Source of the DNA: JBBQFI01 sp038321775
Lineage (GTDB): Bacteria > Verrucomicrobiota > Verrucomicrobiia > Chthoniobacterales > UBA10450
Direction: 5' to 3'
Assembly (NCBI GenBank): GCA_038321775.1
Contig: JBBQFI010000001.1
Coordinates: 124,001 to 188,000, forward strand
DNA length: 64,000 nt
Position 1 is the first letter of the stretch, and every line of letters begins with the position of its first letter. The position numbers and the translations under genes are program-made. Shown here piece after piece: positions 43,484 through 50,985 of the stretch. The notes beneath the pieces were generated by a model, which had not been told where the DNA came from, ran no database searches, and saw only the letters and a program-made list of their open reading frames with translations.

Positions 43484-43678
43484 TTAGTTCCCGACTTCTG
43501 CTTGCCGAAGCGCCGTCTCGAAAACACCAATCAACTGAATCTTCTGATCGTGAACAGATCGCTGTGCATCAAGTTTGCGTTCCAAGGCGAGACCGGATAG
43601 TGGCTCGAAAAGCCGAAGAAGGCGATCGCCTCCGGCCAGCTTTATTAATTCAATCTGGATATCATCTCGATTTGCCAC
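43484..43678 (-). CDS. Small protein of unknown function next to the hsdM relic
   Basis: About 64 residues from a GTG at 43678 (VANRDDIQIELIKLAGGD); an in-frame ATG at 43726 lies inside the preceding gene. The sequence ELIKLAGGDRLLRLFEPLSGLALERKLD looks like a compact conserved domain rather than chance, and ends EVGN. It follows a 121-residue gene, suggesting a two-gene unit such as a toxin-antitoxin pair; this is a guess from size and arrangement. Confidence 0.45.
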   Translation of the reverse strand: MANRDDIQIELIKLAGGDRLLRLFEPLSGLALERKLDAQRSVHDQKIQLIGVFETALRQAEVGN

Positions 43679-43691
43679 GCCTTCATTGTCA

Positions 43692-44057
43692 TCAGAACCC
43701 GTAGAATTGCAACATGCTATCGACACTGACAGGAGTCGCCGTGCCGAAGGTAGCGAGCGCTTGGTATGCGGCGTGTTCGAAATTGGCTTCGTTGAAATTG
43801 CGAACTGCTTCCGGCGGGTCCGCCGAAGCCACGGTCGCCGCCTCCAGAATTTCGTGATAGATCGTAACCGATAGTTCCTCGCTGGAGAGTCCGGCCCGTA
43901 TCGTGATCAAGAATTGACGGCCGATCACGTATGTCCGCGCAATCGCTTCCCGGCCAATCGCGTCAGTTAACGGTGTCGGGCTGATTTGGAATCGAGTAAC
44001 GGTGAAGCCACCGCGAAGGCGCCTACCGGCAAATTCCTCAAGAATTTTCTCGTCCAT
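43692..44057 (-). CDS. Small protein of unknown function (possible partner of the downstream ORF)
   Basis: 121 residues, no signal peptide. Notable segments are LSSEELSVTIYHEILEAATVAS, which has HExxE rather than the HExxH of zinc peptidases, and NFNEANFEHAAYQALATFGT near the C-terminus, ending MLQFYGF. It heads a short minus-strand set that leads into the hsdM relic and the nuclease-NTPase pair. I do not recognise the family. Confidence 0.5.
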   Translation of the reverse strand: MDEKILEEFAGRRLRGGFTVTRFQISPTPLTDAIGREAIARTYVIGRQFLITIRAGLSSEELSVTIYHEILEAATVASADPPEAVRNFNEANFEHAAYQALATFGTATPVSVDSMLQFYGF

Positions 44058-44427
44058 TTAGTTGGCGCTTTTCATAACGACGAACTCGTGTCGAGAAAAA
44101 TCGATGGCAGGTTTTGGTTTGTCGTCAAAGAAATTGGCGAACGAGTGCTTGGGATTTTGCGATTCGAAGTTCCGAAGACAGCACTGGTTTCGCGCAGCGA
44201 TGGCGACCGGTGACCACAAGTCAGAATTTAGAGATCGGAAGTCAGGTGGATCGGCCGCTTCCTCGGCCGATGCTAGATAAGTGCGGCTTCGCCGCCAAGC
44301 TAACACCGAGGTCCGAGCTCTCCGCGGCGAGTCTTCTACCGGACTGGCCTGACTGCTCGATCCGGCCTTAGCAGTCGGTGGGTTTTGTCCGCGCATTTGC
44401 GGCGCGAGATGCGAAACCTTTCTGCCT
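44058..44427. other. Intergenic region upstream of ku
   Basis: 370 bases between a minus-strand small gene and ku on plus, so it should hold two divergent promoters. A weak 7-base-like tract (CAGAATT, TAGAGAT, CGGAAGT) is seen at 44221-44244, and GCCGCTTCCTCGGCCGATG with GCGGCTTCGCCGC form small palindromes at about 44258-44295. No gene is supported. Confidence 0.45.
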
Positions 44428-45264
44428 ATGCGTGCAATTTGGAAAGGCAGTATCAGTTTTGGTTTGGTCAATATTCCGATCGCGCTTTATCCGGCGACGC
44501 GGCGGGAGGAGCTCAAATTTCGTCTTCTGCGCGAGAAGGATTTGAGCCCGGTGAATTACAAACGTGTGGCGGAGAAGGACGGCAAGGAAGTGCCGTGGGG
44601 CGAGATCGTCAAAGGCTACGAATACGAGAAGGGGAAGTATATCGTCCTGAAGGACGAAGATTTTCAGCGGGTCGATCTTGAAGCGACGCAAACCGTGGAC
44701 ATTCAGGATTTCGTCGAAGTCGATGAGATCGATCCGATTTATTTTTACAAACCTTATTACCTCGAACCGCAGAAGGGCGGCGACAAGGCCTACTCGTTAT
44801 TGCGCAACGTGCTGAGGGATACGAACAAGGTTGGTATCGCCAAGGTGGTGATCAAGACGCGGCAGTACCTGGCAGGAGTGAAAGCGAAGGACAGCACGCT
44901 TGTGTTGGAGTTGATGCATTTTGCGGCAGAGCTGGCCGATGCGGACAAGTTGAAGGTGCCGAAGAAGCTGGAGGTAGGAAAACGTGAAACGGATATGGCG
45001 AAGGCGCTCGTCGAAAGCATGACATTCAAATGGGATGCGGAAAAATATAAGGACGATTATCGCGAGGCGTTGATGGATGTGATCGAAGAGAAAGTCGAAT
45101 CGGGCGGAAAAGAAATCGAGGAGAAGCCGAAACCGAAGAAGACGCCGAGCAAAGTGATCGATCTCGTCGCGATATTGCAAAAGAGCCTGGAAGAGAACAA
45201 ACGCAAGAAGAAGAAGTCGAAAGCGAAGTCTTCAACGAAACATCGCCAAAAGAAGGCGGCGTGA
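44428..45264 (+). CDS. ku: Ku homodimer protein (non-homologous end joining)
   Basis: 278 residues. The bacterial Ku core is complete from MRAIWKGSISFGLVNIPIALY through VPWGEIVKGYEYEKGKYIVL and YFYKPYYLEPQKGGDKAYSLLR to MTFKWDAEKYKDDYREAL. The C-terminal tail is very rich in Lys, as in Ku proteins that bind or slide on DNA. It binds double-strand break ends and recruits LigD. A LigD-type polymerase gene lies 13 kb away (58.7 kb), not adjacent. Confidence 0.95.
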   Translation: MRAIWKGSISFGLVNIPIALYPATRREELKFRLLREKDLSPVNYKRVAEKDGKEVPWGEIVKGYEYEKGKYIVLKDEDFQRVDLEATQTVDIQDFVEVDEIDPIYFYKPYYLEPQKGGDKAYSLLRNVLRDTNKVGIAKVVIKTRQYLAGVKAKDSTLVLELMHFAAELADADKLKVPKKLEVGKRETDMAKALVESMTFKWDAEKYKDDYREALMDVIEEKVESGGKEIEEKPKPKKTPSKVIDLVAILQKSLEENKRKKKKSKAKSSTKHRQKKAA

Positions 45265-45276
45265 GGAAACCCTCAC

Positions 45277-45309
45277 CTTAATCCTCTCCCTACAAGGGAG
45301 AGGATTAAG
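45277..45309 (+). terminator. Perfect hairpin after ku
   Basis: A 14-bp perfect stem (CTTAATCCTCTCCC / GGGAGAGGATTAAG) with a 5-base loop, 12 bases past the ku stop. No T-run follows. This 'cctctccc...gggagagg' element is also a common intergenic repeat, so it may be both. Confidence 0.65.
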
Positions 45310-45340
45310 CGAGGCATCGCTTCAGGAAAGCGGTGTAGTT

Positions 45341-45409
45341 GGAGGGATGACCTCCGTGTCGTCCCAAACTTTAGAAGATCTCGTGGGACGAGACAAAGCC
45401 CGTCCCTCC
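45341..45409. repeat. REP-like inverted repeat, copy 1
   Basis: GGAGGGATGACCTCCGTGTC-GTCCC is mirrored by GGGACGAGACAAAGCCCGTC-CCTCC about 20 bases on. The same unit flanks the transposase gene at 47777-47840 and 48315-48370. It lies just past the 3' end of the S9 peptidase gene. Confidence 0.8.
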
Positions 45410-45414
45410 AGGAA

Positions 45415-47733
45415 TCACGGCGGAGGTTGATCGGGAGGCTGTTCTTTGTTCGGTGCCGGATTCGATTTCACCGGAACTTCCGTGGGCGCAACATCGTATT
45501 CCGGTTTCGCCATACCCATGAGACATTTGTCGAACCAGCCGACAATGTGCTGCAATCGTTCCACGCGATGCCATGGTTGACCTGAGCGCGATAGCTCATG
45601 CGTCTCGTCGGGAAAGCTCACCATCACCGCTGGGATTTTCCGGAACTTCAACGCGCGAAACATTTGTTCGCCACCCGCGTCCGGCGGCGTGCGGTAATCT
45701 TTTTCGCCGAGGATGAACATCATCGGCGTTTGCACATTTTTGATGTAGGTGATCGGGGAACGCGCCTTGAAATCCGCTTCATCACGAAACGGCGGCGCCT
45801 TAAACCAGTTCGGTTGGAAAAGCGTGAAGTCCGCGGTGTACCACCAATCGGCCCAACTCGCGATGTCGCGTTGCGCCACCGCGGCGGCGAAACGATTCGT
45901 TTGTCCGACGACCCAGTCAGTCAATAATCCGCCGCCGCTGCCGCCGGTCACGCCGAGTTTCTTGTCGTCGATGTAACCGCGCTTCACCACTTCATCGACG
46001 CCGAGCATCAGATCCTTGTAATCATCGCCCGGATAATGATACTGAATGATGTTCCCGAAATCCTGGCCGTAGGTCGTGCTCCCGCGCGGATTTGGGTAAA
46101 GCACGACGTAACCTTTCGCCGCCATCCAGTGGAACTCGTGCTCGAAGACGTATCCATAGGCAGCGTGCGGTCCGCCGTGAATGTCGAGAATCAGCGGATA
46201 TTTTTTGCCCTTGTCGAAGTTCGGCGGCTTCTGCACCCACGCCTGGATTTTCCTTCCATCAAAACTTTGATACGAAATTTCTTCCGGCTCGCTCAAACTG
46301 AGTTGGGAAAAAAGTTTGTCGTTGAGGTGAGTCAGTTGGTGCGGCTCGCCGCCTTTGCGATCGAGTTCGAAAAGATCGTTGATCCGCGTCGCGGTCGAAA
46401 GGGTGTAAAAGACTTTTCTGCCATCATTCGAAACTCGAAAACGAACAACGGCTTGATTTCCGTGCGTTAGATCCGTCACCGCACCGGTACTCGCGTCGAA
46501 CAAGCCGAGAATCGTTCGTCCTTCTTTTCCGTAAACGTCGATCAGACCGCGTCCATCCGGAGTCCATATCGGATAACCTCCGCCGCCGGCGCGCGGTGCC
46601 GAACAGTCACCGAAAACGCCACTGCCCAAATCGTAATCAAAGGTTGCGGTTAAATTGCGCGGTTTCGCATTCGGAGTCAGATCGCAAACCCAAAGATCGG
46701 GTTCGGTGTAGGAATTGACCGGTTGTACTGCGGACGCGACGAACGCGATCTGTTTTCCATCCGGTTTAAGCGAGAGCTCGTCCACGTTCATGTCGAACGT
46801 TGTGACTTTTGTCGCGTCGCCACCGTTTCCCGGAATCGAATAGAGCTCCGTCCTGGGCAAATCGTAATACGGCTCGTCGTTTCGCAAGGACGTGAAGTAA
46901 ATCTTGGAGCCGTCCTTTGCCCAGAGCGGATGGTCCTCATCGAAACGGCCGAAGGTGATTTGTTTCGGCTGCACTTTTTCTTCCGCGCTATGCGGCGCGG
47001 CTATGATCCAAAGATGCTCGGGATGTTTCGGGTCGAGATATCCTTCGTCATTCGAACGATAGACCGCGCGCGTGATGACGTGAATGTCACTCTCATGTTC
47101 CGAATCGCCCTCTGACTTGTTAGGCGTGGGGGACGGCGGCGCTTCGTGTCTTCTTCGTCTTTCCGGCGTTGGTGTCGCCGTTGGCGAACTCATGGCAGCT
47201 TCCTTTTTTTCCTCCGCTTCCTTTCGCTTTTCCTTCGCCTGTTTTGCGAGATCGTCCGCATTGGTGCCGCTCGTAAACACGATGGTCTTTCCGTCAGGCG
47301 ACCATTTCGGACCGCCCGCACCTTTAGGCAGATCGGTGAATGCAAACGAATCGCCGCCCGCGAGTGGAAGGATGTTTAGCTGCGTCGGTTCGGGCTTGCC
47401 GTCCTTTTCCGGTGCGCGCAGAAAGACGAGAAATTTTCCATCAGGCGACCAGCGTGGCGAGCTATCGTGCTTGCCATTTGTGAGCTGATGCGGTTGATCG
47501 TCGCCCGCGGCGGAGACCATCCAAATCGAAGTGTCGTAACCGGTCTTCTTCTCATTCACGGTCACGCGCACAAAGGCGACGCGTGCACCATCCGGTGAAA
47601 TCTGCGGATCGCCGATCCAGACGAAATCGAAGAGATCCTTCTCGGTAATGTTGCGCTTTTCCGCGACGAGACTTGTCGTGCCGATCGTGAATGTCGCCGC
47701 GAGAAGAAAGTAAAAAAGTATCTTCGAAGGCAT
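45415..47733 (-). CDS. S9 family peptidase (acylaminoacyl/dipeptidyl peptidase type)
   Basis: 772 residues with a signal peptide (ILFYFLLAATFTIGTTSLVA). A WD40/TolB-like propeller runs from about residue 40 to 480 (DPQISPDGARVAF, SPRWSPDGKFLVF). A charged linker of about 60 residues (EKRKEAEEKKEAAMSSPTAT...) interrupts it. The catalytic domain has GGSGGGLLTDWVV (Ser), LGEKDYRTPP (Asp) and ETHELSRSG (His). It probably releases N-terminal residues from peptides in the periplasm. Confidence 0.92.
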   Translation of the reverse strand: MPSKILFYFLLAATFTIGTTSLVAEKRNITEKDLFDFVWIGDPQISPDGARVAFVRVTVNEKKTGYDTSIWMVSAAGDDQPHQLTNGKHDSSPRWSPDGKFLVFLRAPEKDGKPEPTQLNILPLAGGDSFAFTDLPKGAGGPKWSPDGKTIVFTSGTNADDLAKQAKEKRKEAEEKKEAAMSSPTATPTPERRRRHEAPPSPTPNKSEGDSEHESDIHVITRAVYRSNDEGYLDPKHPEHLWIIAAPHSAEEKVQPKQITFGRFDEDHPLWAKDGSKIYFTSLRNDEPYYDLPRTELYSIPGNGGDATKVTTFDMNVDELSLKPDGKQIAFVASAVQPVNSYTEPDLWVCDLTPNAKPRNLTATFDYDLGSGVFGDCSAPRAGGGGYPIWTPDGRGLIDVYGKEGRTILGLFDASTGAVTDLTHGNQAVVRFRVSNDGRKVFYTLSTATRINDLFELDRKGGEPHQLTHLNDKLFSQLSLSEPEEISYQSFDGRKIQAWVQKPPNFDKGKKYPLILDIHGGPHAAYGYVFEHEFHWMAAKGYVVLYPNPRGSTTYGQDFGNIIQYHYPGDDYKDLMLGVDEVVKRGYIDDKKLGVTGGSGGGLLTDWVVGQTNRFAAAVAQRDIASWADWWYTADFTLFQPNWFKAPPFRDEADFKARSPITYIKNVQTPMMFILGEKDYRTPPDAGGEQMFRALKFRKIPAVMVSFPDETHELSRSGQPWHRVERLQHIVGWFDKCLMGMAKPEYDVAPTEVPVKSNPAPNKEQPPDQPPP

Positions 47734-47776
47734 TTAGAGAGATAAGCGGAATTTCGTCACGATGAAAACAGATATT

Positions 47777-47840
47777 GGAGGGACGACCTCCGTGTCGTCC
47801 CTGATCGGATTTTTGGGAACGGGACGGAGCTCGTCCCTCC
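47777..47840. repeat. REP-like inverted repeat, copy 2
   Basis: GGAGGGACGACCTCCGTGTC-GTCCC and GGGACGGAGCTCGTCCCTCC face each other across about 20 bases. It abuts the transposase stop at 47842. Confidence 0.85.
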
Positions 47841-47841
47841 A

Positions 47842-48309
47842 TTACCATGGCAAGACGTTTGGCTCACCTTGGAATGGCCAATCTTCCTCTCGCGCAGCTA
47901 ATCCAGCGCGCACAGGATTCTCGACAACGTAATCCCATTTCAAGTCGTAGCTCTCGCCTCGGCGTAACTGCGTATCCCAGAAATGGCGTTGCCAAACTGG
48001 CGCATCGGTCCTGTGCGGCCACCTGCGCGCGACGTGAGATTTCCAGAAATTGACCCACCGCGTTAACGCTAACGGCGGAAAGGTTCCTGGCGCACAAAAC
48101 AGATGAATGTGATTTGGCAGGATGACGTACCTGCCAACCATCCATTCGTCAGCGACCTTCCATGCTTCTCGGATAAGCGCGTGAATTTTGTCATTGGCGA
48201 GAATCGGTTTCCGGTCCTTTGAGCAAACCGTCAGAAACACGATTACCGGAATATTGTGCTGCTCGTACGCTGGCTGATGCACCGGATGCTTGCGTCCGAT
48301 CTCATCCAT
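47842..48309 (-). mobile_element. REP-associated tyrosine transposase (RAYT, Y1/HUH type)
   Basis: 155 residues. The HUH-type motif is in RYVILPNHIHLFCAPG (His-Ile-His), and the catalytic Tyr is in KWDYVVENPVRAGLA, the typical last segment of TnpA-REP. No transposon ends of its own are visible; instead matching REP-like palindromes lie on both sides (47777-47840 and 48315-48370), with a third at 45341-45409. RAYTs are single-copy, domesticated relatives of IS200/IS605 transposases that are thought to spread REP sequences. The length matches the family and the frame is intact. Confidence 0.9.
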
Positions 48310-48314
48310 ACTTT

Positions 48315-48370
48315 GAGGGACGACCTCTGTGTCGTTCTAAATTCAGGGACGGGACAGAGCCCGTCCCTCC
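48315..48370. repeat. REP-like inverted repeat, copy 3
   Basis: GAGGGACGACCTCTGTGTCG and GGGACAGAGCCCGTCCCTCC form the same facing pair as copies 1 and 2. It separates the transposase start from the icd stop. Confidence 0.85.
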
Positions 48371-48372
48371 AA

Positions 48373-49683
48373 TTACATATGCGCGATCACATTATCGCCA
48401 AATTCAGAGCATTTGATCTCGGTCGCGCCGTCCATGAGGCGCGCAAAATCGTAAGTCACGTCTTTGCTCGCGATCGCGCCGTTCAATCCCTTCAGGATCA
48501 GATCGGCGACTTCGTTCCATCCCATATAACGGAACATCATCTCGCCTGATAAAATCACAGAGCCGGGATTCACCTTGTCGAGATTCGCATACTTCGGCGC
48601 GGTGCCGTGTGTCGCTTCGAAAATGGCGTGACCGGTTATGTAATTAATATTTCCGCCGGGAGCGATACCGATGCCGCCGACTTGCGCGGCAAGCGCGTCG
48701 CTCAGGTAATCGCCATTCAAATTTAATGTCGCGATGACATCGAAATCATCCGGGCGCGTCAGCACCTGTTGCAACGTGATGTCGGCGATTGCGTCTTTGA
48801 TCACAATGCCAGCGCCGGGTTTGCCCATCGGAATTTTGCACCACGGTCCGCCGTCGATTTCTTCGGCGCCGAAATATTGTTTCGCGATTTCGTAACCCCA
48901 ATCGCGAAACGCGCCTTCGGTGAACTTCATGATGTTACCCTTGTGCACCAGCGTCACACTCTTGCGCTGATTCTCGATCGCATAAGAGATGGCGCTATGA
49001 ATCAGACGAACGCTGCCCGCGCGGCTGACCGGTTTGATCCCGATGCCGACCATGACGTTGTCTTTTTCCGGCGCACCAACTTTCTTCCAAAAGTCTGCTG
49101 CTTTTTCCTTTGTCCCGAATCGGATCTTATCAAAATCTTTCGGGAATTCTTTCGCGATGAAATCGAGAACCTTCTGCGATTCCGGCGTGCCGGCGGCCCA
49201 CTCGATTCCTGCGTAAATGTCTTCCGTGTTTTCGCGGAAGATGACCATGTCGACTTTCTCCGGACGCTTTACGGGCGAGGGGACACCTTTGAAATACTGC
49301 ACCGGCCGCAAGCAAACGAAGAGATCGAGCAGTTGACGCAGCGCGACATTAAGAGAGCGAATCCCGCCGCCGACCGGAGTCGTTAGGGGACCTTTGATGC
49401 CGACAAGATATTCGCGAAACGCTTCAACTGTGTCCTCCGGCAGCCAGCTATCGAATTTGTCCTTCGCTGCCTGACCGGCGAAAACTTCGAACCACGCGAT
49501 TTTCTTTTTTCCGCCAAAAGCCTTTTCCACCGCAGCATCAAAGACGCGCACACTTGCCGCCCAGATGTCCGGCCCGGTTCCGTCGCCACGAATGAAAGGA
49601 ATGATCGGCTGGTCGGGAACGTGCAGCTTGTCGGTTCTCGAGATCTTTTCACCGGCGGGCGGAGTGATGTCTTTGTAAGGCAT
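48373..49683 (-). CDS. icd: NADP-dependent isocitrate dehydrogenase
   Basis: 436 residues, a TCA-cycle enzyme making 2-oxoglutarate and NADPH from isocitrate. The substrate loop GGGIRSLNVALRQ carries the Ser phosphorylated in E. coli. The NADP-type signature HGTAPKYA (Lys-Tyr) is present, and metal-binding residues lie in NLNGDYLSDALAAQVGG. VIFRENTEDIYAGIEW is the usual active-site segment. A core copy of the dispersed word is read near residue 100. Confidence 0.96.
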   Translation of the reverse strand: MPYKDITPPAGEKISRTDKLHVPDQPIIPFIRGDGTGPDIWAASVRVFDAAVEKAFGGKKKIAWFEVFAGQAAKDKFDSWLPEDTVEAFREYLVGIKGPLTTPVGGGIRSLNVALRQLLDLFVCLRPVQYFKGVPSPVKRPEKVDMVIFRENTEDIYAGIEWAAGTPESQKVLDFIAKEFPKDFDKIRFGTKEKAADFWKKVGAPEKDNVMVGIGIKPVSRAGSVRLIHSAISYAIENQRKSVTLVHKGNIMKFTEGAFRDWGYEIAKQYFGAEEIDGGPWCKIPMGKPGAGIVIKDAIADITLQQVLTRPDDFDVIATLNLNGDYLSDALAAQVGGIGIAPGGNINYITGHAIFEATHGTAPKYANLDKVNPGSVILSGEMMFRYMGWNEVADLILKGLNGAIASKDVTYDFARLMDGATEIKCSEFGDNVIAHM

Positions 49684-49752
49684 AGGCGCTCAATGTAGTG
49701 AGCGCGGGCACAGCGGCAAAAGAGAAAAATCGCGGTTCGGTTTCGCGGATCG

Positions 49753-50268
49753 TCAGGAATGTTCTTCCCTTCCAGCGGGATTGTGAGCGGGCGGGCGTTC
49801 GAGTCGAAATTCGCGATGCCGAATTTTTCCCCCAGCATAGGCAATGTAGCCACCTGCACCTAACGAGACAAGCGCGAGGAGTAACGTCGCGATAGCCAAA
49901 GGTGTGGCTATTGCCGGCCATTTCTTGGGAAGAAAAATCGCCGCGGCTGCGAGGACGGCAAGCACGTAGAAAAAATATTGGAGCTTTTCCGCGCGACGTT
50001 CGTGCGCTTCGAGCCATGCCTGCCCATCGTTATCCGCCATGGAAAGAACGCGATCGTATGCTTCCTCGCCGTAGTGCGCGACCGGCCACGCGGAAGCACC
50101 GCCGATCAGAATCAGGATGAGCGCAGTTACTTGCGCAGGCCGGCTTCGCAAAAACATCGCGACAATCAAGCCGATGATCCCGACGGCTAAGCCATAAACC
50201 GGCAAAGGGTTGAGGAGAACGTGAACGTATTCCGGCTGCTGCAGTGCCTTCAGAAATGTTTGTAACAT
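49753..50268 (-). CDS. Four-helix membrane protein of unknown function
   Basis: 171 residues. Four membrane helices are visible (LPVYGLAVGIIGLIVAMFL, VTALILILIGGASAWPVA, FFYVLAVLAAAAIFL, LAIATLLLALVSLGAGGY) with a hydrophilic loop HYGEEAYDRVLSMADNDGQA between the second and third. The layout resembles DUF2231-like proteins. The last 25 residues are basic and His-rich. A core copy of the dispersed word lies in the fourth helix. Confidence 0.7.
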   Translation of the reverse strand: MLQTFLKALQQPEYVHVLLNPLPVYGLAVGIIGLIVAMFLRSRPAQVTALILILIGGASAWPVAHYGEEAYDRVLSMADNDGQAWLEAHERRAEKLQYFFYVLAVLAAAAIFLPKKWPAIATPLAIATLLLALVSLGAGGYIAYAGGKIRHREFRLERPPAHNPAGREEHS

Positions 50269-50275
50269 AATGGGG

Positions 50276-50959
50276 CTATTGCGAAGAAAGTTTGATTTCG
50301 TTTACGGGGCCGAATTTTTTCCAGTTGTAAGCGATAAAGTGCCACCACTCCGTGCGCAATCCGTAAAAGCCGCCGCGCTTCATCGCCTGTTGCAGGATTT
50401 TCAAATGCAACGACACCTGCGGATCGTTCCCTTGATAATGCAAGCCCGCGCCTGGAGTGAAGGCGTCAAAATCAGTGGGCATCGCCAGCTCGTTGCCTTT
50501 CTCATCGACAAGGGTGGCATCGACCGCGACACCCCAGGTGTGCAACGAACCGCGTCCGTCGCTCGGATTCGCAACGTAGGCGGCATTGCGGAATAGCTGC
50601 CAAAGCTGCACTTGCGCATCGGGTGGCCGGTAAGCGTCCCAAATCTTTAGCCCGTAATGATTGGCCCGCAGATAAGCCTGCGCTACAACGAGTCGCTGCG
50701 CGACGCTTGCCCTAACGAGTGCCGGCATGTGCGTCGGATAAAGCGGACGACGTGCGATATTCTTTGTTCCGGCATAACGCAGTTCGATCAAGATCGTTGG
50801 ATCCGCTTTCTGAATATCGACCAACTCTTCGGTGCTGATGGGAATTGGTGTCGGTACCGGATCGGTCTGGCTCGAGGCGGAAGAAAGAATCACGCTAAAA
50901 AAGGCGAGAGCGGACGTGAAACGAAGTAGCGCAGATTTCAATGCGGATAAAGAAAGCAA
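50276..50959 (-). CDS. ddpX: D-alanyl-D-alanine dipeptidase (VanX/DdpX-like, M15D)
   Basis: 227 residues with a signal peptide (LRFTSALAFFSVILSSASSQ). The zinc site is SLHTWGVAVD (SxHxxGxAxD) and the catalytic Glu/His are in TEWWHF. WDAYRPPDAQ is the family's substrate-pocket segment. Exported members trim D-Ala-D-Ala for turnover of wall peptides; resistance to vancomycin is not implied because no vanHA genes are nearby. Confidence 0.9.
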   Translation of the reverse strand: MLSLSALKSALLRFTSALAFFSVILSSASSQTDPVPTPIPISTEELVDIQKADPTILIELRYAGTKNIARRPLYPTHMPALVRASVAQRLVVAQAYLRANHYGLKIWDAYRPPDAQVQLWQLFRNAAYVANPSDGRGSLHTWGVAVDATLVDEKGNELAMPTDFDAFTPGAGLHYQGNDPQVSLHLKILQQAMKRGGFYGLRTEWWHFIAYNWKKFGPVNEIKLSSQ

Positions 50960-50985
50960 ATCGCGTGAAAGAAAGGTGAAAAAAC

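Noticed and set aside
43261..43530. 89-codon minus-strand frame over the heptanucleotide tract
   Set aside because: Phe/Ser-rich product is explained by translation of the 7-base repeats.
43850..43880. Zinc peptidase (ImmA/IrrE-like) site in the 121-residue protein
   Set aside because: The motif is HEILE, not HExxH, so a metallopeptidase call is not justified.
50276..50959. Vancomycin resistance gene vanX
   Set aside because: No vanH, vanA or vanRS genes nearby and a signal peptide is present; a wall-recycling DdpX-type enzyme fits better.
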